Below, one piece after another: positions 59,689-64,000 of a DNA stretch of 64,000 nucleotides (its first letter is position 1; every line of letters starts with the position of its first letter). The notes beneath the pieces were generated by a model. The model saw nothing but the letters and a program-made list of their open reading frames with translations, did not search any database and was not told the origin of the DNA. The DNA is taken from the NCBI GenBank assembly GCA_021413975.1, contig JAIOPJ010000033.1, positions 124,001 through 188,000 of the forward strand, in the 5' to 3' direction. A program made the translations under genes and the position numbers. The stretch comes from Gemmatimonadota bacterium. GTDB lineage: Bacteria > Gemmatimonadota > Gemmatimonadetes > Gemmatimonadales > Gemmatimonadaceae.

Positions 59689-61278
59689 ATGGGAATCGAG
59701 CTGGCTATCGCGATCGCGATAGGCGTCACCCTCGTGGTCGCCTCTCCGATCGCGTTCGTATTCGGAAGCCGGAAGGGAAGGGCGGCGGAGGAAGCCGCCC
59801 GGCGCGCCGCCGGCGAATCGGCAGGGCAGGTCGCCAAGCGCATCGTGGCCGAGGCCGAGCGCGAGGCGGAGTCCTCCAAGAAGCAGGCCCTCCTCTCCGG
59901 CAAGGAAGAGGTGATGAAGGTGCGCGAGGCCTGGGAACTCGAGGCCCGCAAGCGCCGCGAGGAGGTCGAGCGCGTCGAGAAGCGCGTGGTCGAGCGTGAG
60001 CAGCAGCTCGACAAGAAGGTCGACCTCGTCGACGGGAAGGAACGGGACCTCGGTCGCCGGGCCAGCGAGCTCGGACGGCGCGAGAAGCTCCTCGAGGATC
60101 GCCAGACCGAACTGGACGGGCTCGTGGGCGAGGAGCGCCGCCGCCTCGAACAGCTCGCCGGCCTGAGCGCCTCGGAAGCCAAGGCCGAGCTCATCCGGCG
60201 GCTCGAGGAGGAGGCGCAGGCCGACGCCGGCAACCGGATCCGCGAGATCCGCGAGTCGGCCAAGCGGAACGCCGACCGCGAAGCCAAGAAGATCGTCGCC
60301 CTGGCCGTGCAGCGGATCGCCGCCGAGCACACCGCGGAGATCACGGCGAGTGCGGTGGCGCTGCCCAAGGACGACATGAAGGGGCGCATCATCGGTCGCG
60401 AGGGACGGAACATCCGGGCCTTCGAGCTCGCGACCGGTGTGGACGTCATCATCGACGACACGCCCGACACGGTGGTGGTGTCGTGCTTCGACCCGGTGCG
60501 GCGCGAGGTCGCGCGGCTGGCGCTCGAGAAGCTCGTCGCCGACGGGCGCATCCACCCGGGGCGCATCGAGGAGGTCGTCGAGAAGTCCCGGAAGGAAGTG
60601 GAGGCCGGCATCATCGAGACGGGCGAACAGGCCGCGTACGAGGTGGGGGTGCACGGACTGCACCCGGAGATCATCAAGCTGATCGGCCGCATGAAGTGGC
60701 GGACCAGCTACGGCCAGAACATCCTCTTCCATTCGAAGGAAGTGGCCTTCCTCGCCGGCATCATGGCCGCCGAGCTCGGGCTCGACGTGGCCATGGCCAA
60801 GCGCGGCGCGCTGCTGCACGACATCGGCAAGGTCCTCACGCACGATCACGAGGGCACGCACGTCCAGCTCGGCGTGGAGGTGGCGACGAAGTACGGCGAG
60901 CACCCGCTCGTGGTGAACTGCATCGCCGCGCACCACGACGACGTGCCGCACGAGAGCGAGGTCTCGGTGCTCGTGCAGGCCGGCGACGCGATCTCGGGCT
61001 CCCGCCCGGGGGCGCGGCGTGAGGCGTTCGAGACCTACGTCAAGCGCCTCGAGGGGCTGGAGAAGATCGCGGCCAGCTACAAGGGCGTCGATCGCGTGTT
61101 CGCGATCCAGGCGGGCCGCGAGATCCGCGTGATCGTGAACCCCGACATGGTCGACGACAACCGGATGAATTCGCTCACCGAGGAGATCGCGCGCCGCGTG
61201 GAGTCCGAGTTGCAGTACCCGGGCCAGATCAAGGTCGTCGCCATCCGTGAGATGAGGAGCTCGAACATTGCCCGCTGA
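59689..61278 (+). CDS. rny: Ribonuclease Y
   Basis: Membrane-bound endoribonuclease that starts mRNA decay, 529 residues. A single N-terminal transmembrane helix (about 3-25) leads into a long coiled coil (about 35-200, Glu/Arg/Lys-rich), a KH domain ([17 protein letters not shown], about 225-290) and an HD domain with [18 protein letters not shown] and [12 protein letters not shown]. The catalytic His-Asp pair is present. ATG 59689 is supported by the immediate membrane helix. It overlaps folD by 11 bases. Confidence 0.97.
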   Translation: MGIELAIAIAIGVTLVVASPIAFVFGSRKGRAAEEAARRAAGESAGQVAKRIVAEAEREAESSKKQALLSGKEEVMKVREAWELEARKRREEVERVEKRVVEREQQLDKKVDLVDGKERDLGRRASELGRREKLLEDRQTELDGLVGEERRRLEQLAGLSASEAKAELIRRLEEEAQADAGNRIREIRESAKRNADREAKKIVALAVQRIAAEHTAEITASAVALPKDDMKGRIIGREGRNIRAFELATGVDVIIDDTPDTVVVSCFDPVRREVARLALEKLVADGRIHPGRIEEVVEKSRKEVEAGIIETGEQAAYEVGVHGLHPEIIKLIGRMKWRTSYGQNILFHSKEVAFLAGIMAAELGLDVAMAKRGALLHDIGKVLTHDHEGTHVQLGVEVATKYGEHPLVVNCIAAHHDDVPHESEVSVLVQAGDAISGSRPGARREAFETYVKRLEGLEKIAASYKGVDRVFAIQAGREIRVIVNPDMVDDNRMNSLTEEIARRVESELQYPGQIKVVAIREMRSSNIAR

Positions 61279-62167
61279 ACTGATCGACGGCGTCGCGATC
61301 GCGGCGCGGGTGCGCCTCCGCGTCGCGCAGGAGACGGCCGAACTCAAGAAACTGGGCATCACGCCGGGCCTCACCGCCGTGCTGGTCGGCGCCGACCCTG
61401 CCAGCGCCGTCTACGTCGCGAGCAAGGAGAAGGCGTGCAAGGAGGCCGGCATGAACGGCGAGTCGATCCGCCTGAGCGCCGAGACGTCCGAGTCCGACCT
61501 GCTCGCGCTGATCGACCGCCTCAATGCCGACCCCGCGGTGCATGGGATCCTCGTGCAGATGCCGCTGCCGAAGCACATCGACAGCCAGAAGGTCATCCGC
61601 CAGATCGCGCCGGCGAAGGACGTGGACGGCTTCCACCCGTTCAACGTCGGGAAGCTCTTCACCGGGGACCAGGACGGGTTCGCCCCCTGCACACCGGCGG
61701 GCGTGCAGGTGATGCTCACCGAGGCCGGCATCGAGACCTCGGGGAAGGAGGCGGTGATCCTCGGCCGCAGCAACATCGTCGGCAAGCCGATGGCGGCGCT
61801 CCTGATCCAGAGCGGCAAGGGTGCGGACTGCACCGTGACGATCTGTCACTCGCGCACCAAGGACCTCGCCTCGCACACGCGTCGGGCCGACATCCTGATC
61901 GCGGCCATCGGCCGGCCCGAGATGGTCACTGCCGACATGGTCAAGCCCGGCGCGGTCGTGATCGACGTCGGCATCAATCGCGTGGACGACCCTGCCGCAC
62001 CGAAGGGCTATCGCATCGTCGGGGACGTGAAGTTCGACGAAGTGAGTCGCGTCGCGTCGAAGATCTCCCCGGTCCCCGGTGGCGTGGGGCGGATGACGAT
62101 CGCGATGCTGCTGGCGAACACGGTGCGCGCGGCCCGCCTGCGCCACGAGGCCACGGCCGGCGCGTGA
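61268..62167 (+). CDS. folD: Methylenetetrahydrofolate dehydrogenase/cyclohydrolase
   Basis: Bifunctional one-carbon enzyme of 299 residues. [14 protein letters not shown] has the catalytic Tyr and Lys, [10 protein letters not shown] and [14 protein letters not shown] follow, and the NADP domain has [31 protein letters not shown] and the C-terminal TPVPGGVG-type [15 protein letters not shown]. The start is TTG 61268 inside the end of rny; no better start fits the conserved N-terminus. xseA follows with a four-base overlap. Confidence 0.96.
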   Translation: MPAELIDGVAIAARVRLRVAQETAELKKLGITPGLTAVLVGADPASAVYVASKEKACKEAGMNGESIRLSAETSESDLLALIDRLNADPAVHGILVQMPLPKHIDSQKVIRQIAPAKDVDGFHPFNVGKLFTGDQDGFAPCTPAGVQVMLTEAGIETSGKEAVILGRSNIVGKPMAALLIQSGKGADCTVTICHSRTKDLASHTRRADILIAAIGRPEMVTADMVKPGAVVIDVGINRVDDPAAPKGYRIVGDVKFDEVSRVASKISPVPGGVGRMTIAMLLANTVRAARLRHEATAGA

Positions 62168-63438
62168 GCCACGCCGGCGCCACCTCCGCCGAGGCGCTGT
62201 CCGTCCACGCACTCACGAGTGCCGCGAAGGATGTGCTCGAGGGCGCCTTCCCCAGGCTCTGGGTGCGCGGAGAGGTCTCCGGCTACAAGAAGTACCCGAG
62301 CGGGCACTGGTACTTCACGTTGAAGGACGCCGAGGCGCAGATCCCGTCGGTCGTCTGGAAGGGCAGCACCGCCCGGATCCGCGAGAAGCTCGAGGACGGA
62401 CTGCAGGTGCGCGCCTACGGCCAGCTCACCGTCTGGCCCGCGAGCGGCAAGATGCAGTTCGTGGTCACGGCGATCGAGGCCGACGGCGAGGGTCTCTGGC
62501 AGAAGCGGTTCGACGAGACCAAGGCGCGGCTCGAGAAGGACGGGCTGCTCGACCCCGCCCGCAAGCGCGCGCTGCCGCGCTTCCCGCGCACGGTCGCGGT
62601 GATCACGAGTTCGGAGGCGGCCGCGCTGCGCGACGTGATCGCCGTGATCGGGCGGCGCAATCCCGGCGTGCACGTCGTGGTGATCCCCGCCGCGGTGCAG
62701 GGCGAGGCCGCGCCCGAGTCGCTGCTCGGGGCCCTCGATCGGCTCGCGCGCTGGGTGGGGGGCGACGCCGAGTGGCGCGGCGTGGCGATCCCCGCGCCCG
62801 AGGTCCTGATCATCGGGCGCGGCGGCGGGTCGCGCGAGGACCTCTGGGCCTTCAATCACGAGGGGGTCGCCCGGGCGATCGCGGCCTGCCCGGTCCCGAC
62901 GATCTCCGCCGTGGGTCACGAGACCGACGTCACCATCGCCGACCTCGTGGCCGACCTCCGGGCCGCGACCCCGAGCGTGGCCGCCGAGCATGCCGTGCCG
63001 GTGCTGGCCGAGGTGCGGGAGCTGGTGACCCAGCTCGCGGGCATGATGGCCGACGGCCTGCAGGACCGGATCCAGGTGGCGCGCCGTGACCTCGACCGGC
63101 GCGCCGATGCGCTCTCGCGCCGCGCCCAGCTGGTGGTGGAACGCCGACGCGTGCGCGTCGACCGGGTCGCGGCCCGGCTCGCGCCGCAGGGGCTCCGTTC
63201 GGTCGAGCGGCGACGGGCGCGCATGGAGACCCTCGGCGCGATGCTCGAGGCGCGGAGCCCCCTGGCCGTGTTCGCGCGCGGGTTCGCCGTCGCCCGGGGC
63301 GCGGATGGCGCAACTTTGGCGCAGCGCGCGGCGTTCATCCCGGGGACGCCGTTCGACCTGTTGCTGCGGGACGGGCGCGTGCGGGCCACGACCGACTCGG
63401 TGCACACCGACGCCCCTCATCTGCGGACGGACGCATGA
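62164..63438 (+). CDS. xseA: Exodeoxyribonuclease VII large subunit
   Basis: Catalytic subunit of 424 residues. The N-terminal OB domain has [24 protein letters not shown], and the catalytic part has [70 protein letters not shown] (all family hallmarks), then the long helical C-terminus. GTG 62164 overlaps the folD stop. It ends four bases into xseB, the small subunit. Confidence 0.97.
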   Translation: MSHAGATSAEALSVHALTSAAKDVLEGAFPRLWVRGEVSGYKKYPSGHWYFTLKDAEAQIPSVVWKGSTARIREKLEDGLQVRAYGQLTVWPASGKMQFVVTAIEADGEGLWQKRFDETKARLEKDGLLDPARKRALPRFPRTVAVITSSEAAALRDVIAVIGRRNPGVHVVVIPAAVQGEAAPESLLGALDRLARWVGGDAEWRGVAIPAPEVLIIGRGGGSREDLWAFNHEGVARAIAACPVPTISAVGHETDVTIADLVADLRAATPSVAAEHAVPVLAEVRELVTQLAGMMADGLQDRIQVARRDLDRRADALSRRAQLVVERRRVRVDRVAARLAPQGLRSVERRRARMETLGAMLEARSPLAVFARGFAVARGADGATLAQRAAFIPGTPFDLLLRDGRVRATTDSVHTDAPHLRTDA

Positions 63439-63638
63439 CCTTCGAACAGACCCTCTCCCGACTCGAACAGATCGCCGCCTCCCTCGATCGCGACGACCTC
63501 CCGCTCGAGGAGGCGCTCAAGCTGTTCGAGGAGGGCATCACGCGCCTGCGCGAGGCCTCGGCCGCGCTCGCGGACGCGGACGGCAAGGTGCGCACGCTGA
63601 TCGAGCAGTCGGACGGCGTCTTCGAGGCGAAGGAATGA
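63435..63638 (+). CDS. xseB: Exodeoxyribonuclease VII small subunit
   Basis: Helical partner of XseA, 67 residues. [33 protein letters not shown] (split) matches the family pattern of a short helix, the LP-LEEAL turn and a long second helix. Overlaps both neighbours by four bases. Confidence 0.95.
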   Translation: MTFEQTLSRLEQIAASLDRDDLPLEEALKLFEEGITRLREASAALADADGKVRTLIEQSDGVFEAKE

Positions 63639-64000
63639 ACGCGACCGGCCTCACGCCGATCGACTTCGCGCTCGACCGGGCCGCCGTGGCGCGGGCGCTG
63701 GAGCAGCTGGTGGCGCGGACGCTGGCGGGAGAGACCGGGCCGGTCGCCGACGCGATCCGCTATGCGCTCGTCGGCGAGGGGAAACGCCTGCGGGCGATCC
63801 TCGTGATGGAGGCGTACCGGGCCGCGGGCGGCACGGGGGACGTGAGCGCCCTCGCCGCGGCGGTCGAGGTCGTCCACGCGTACTCGCTCGTGCACGACGA
63901 CCTCCCCTGCATGGACGACGACGACATGCGGCGCGGCCGTGCGACGGTGCACAAGGTCTACGGCGTCGGAGCGGCGACGGCCGCCGGCATGGCGATGGTG
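63635..64000 (+). CDS. ispA: Geranyl/farnesyl diphosphate synthase, 3' cut by window edge
   Basis: First 122 residues of a trans-prenyltransferase that makes C15-C20 isoprenoid diphosphates. [13 protein letters not shown] contains the GK-R substrate-binding motif, and [26 protein letters not shown] is the first Asp-rich motif region (DDxxxxD, with the two-residue insertion of type II bacterial FPP synthases). ATG 63635 overlaps the xseB stop. The xseA-xseB-ispA order is widespread, usually followed by dxs, which would lie beyond the window. Confidence 0.93.
   Translation, partial: MNATGLTPIDFALDRAAVARALEQLVARTLAGETGPVADAIRYALVGEGKRLRAILVMEAYRAAGGTGDVSALAAAVEVVHAYSLVHDDLPCMDDDDMRRGRATVHKVYGVGAATAAGMAMV

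Overview
The window is very GC-rich bacterial chromosome (about two thirds G+C by eye) with tightly packed genes, many stop/start overlaps of 1 to 11 bases, and few Shine-Dalgarno sites. The gene set is bacterial housekeeping plus one exopolysaccharide locus. The style (long SLBB export protein, Stk-type kinase next to hrcA/dnaJ, rex, RNase Y, many apparently leaderless genes) fits Gemmatimonadota best, but that assignment is inference from memory and was not tested.

Layout. 1-18.6 kb: Wzx/Wzy-type polysaccharide locus. It contains a PglC-like initiating phosphosugar transferase, four nucleotide-sugar SDR enzymes (one cut by the window edge, one of GDP-mannose 3,5-epimerase type), three glycosyltransferases, Wzz-like chain-length protein, Wzy polymerase, Wzx flippase, a three-gene N-acetyl-L-6-deoxyhexosamine cassette (RmlD-type reductase, CapE-type dehydratase, WecB-type 2-epimerase), a methyltransferase and, on the minus strand, a large multi-SLBB export protein. 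18.7-19.0 kb: two minus-strand tRNA genes, each with its own promoter. 19-23 kb: arylsulfotransferase-like lipoprotein, a further GT4, and heptose-phosphate kinase hldA. 23-28.9 kb: EamA transporter, cca, asparaginase II, CMD-family protein, obg, dprA. 28.9-29.6 kb: the largest gene-free gap, AT-rich, with three perfect DnaA boxes. 29.6-37 kb: hemW, hrcA, Ser/Thr kinase, dnaJ, prmA, rsmE, HIT protein. 37.2-47.3 kb: rpsU, yqeY, mutS2, dnaG, Zn-ribbon protein, recJ, rsmD, and an unusual membrane/beta-propeller fusion. 47.4-53.4 kb: coaD, a STAS/RsbW/RsbU partner-switching module, rsmA, rex, a DnaQ-like exonuclease, an MBL hydrolase. 53.4-58.9 kb: infC-rpmI-rplT with a structured leader, then pheS, pheT, a coiled-coil gene and zapA. 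59-64 kb: a lone receiver protein, a candidate structured RNA, rny, folD, xseA, xseB and the start of ispA.

Regulation visible in the DNA. A consistent promoter type recurs: a TTGNNN -35 box, 16-18 bases, and a TAnnnT -10 box (TAGCTT, TAAGTT, TAGGTT, TAATCT, TAGATT). In several genes the -10 box ends only 5-7 bases before the start codon, implying leaderless mRNA. rex carries a perfect Rex operator over its own promoter, which also moves its start codon. infC has an ATC start, an SD at ideal spacing, and an upstream terminator hairpin with a competing pairing, i.e. an attenuator. 

Most worth following up: the DnaA-box/AT-rich gap before hemW (origin or DnaA-binding locus), the 6S-like end-to-end paired RNA before rny, the infC attenuator, the dispersed intergenic pyrimidine repeats, and the sugar cassette that points to L-QuiNAc.
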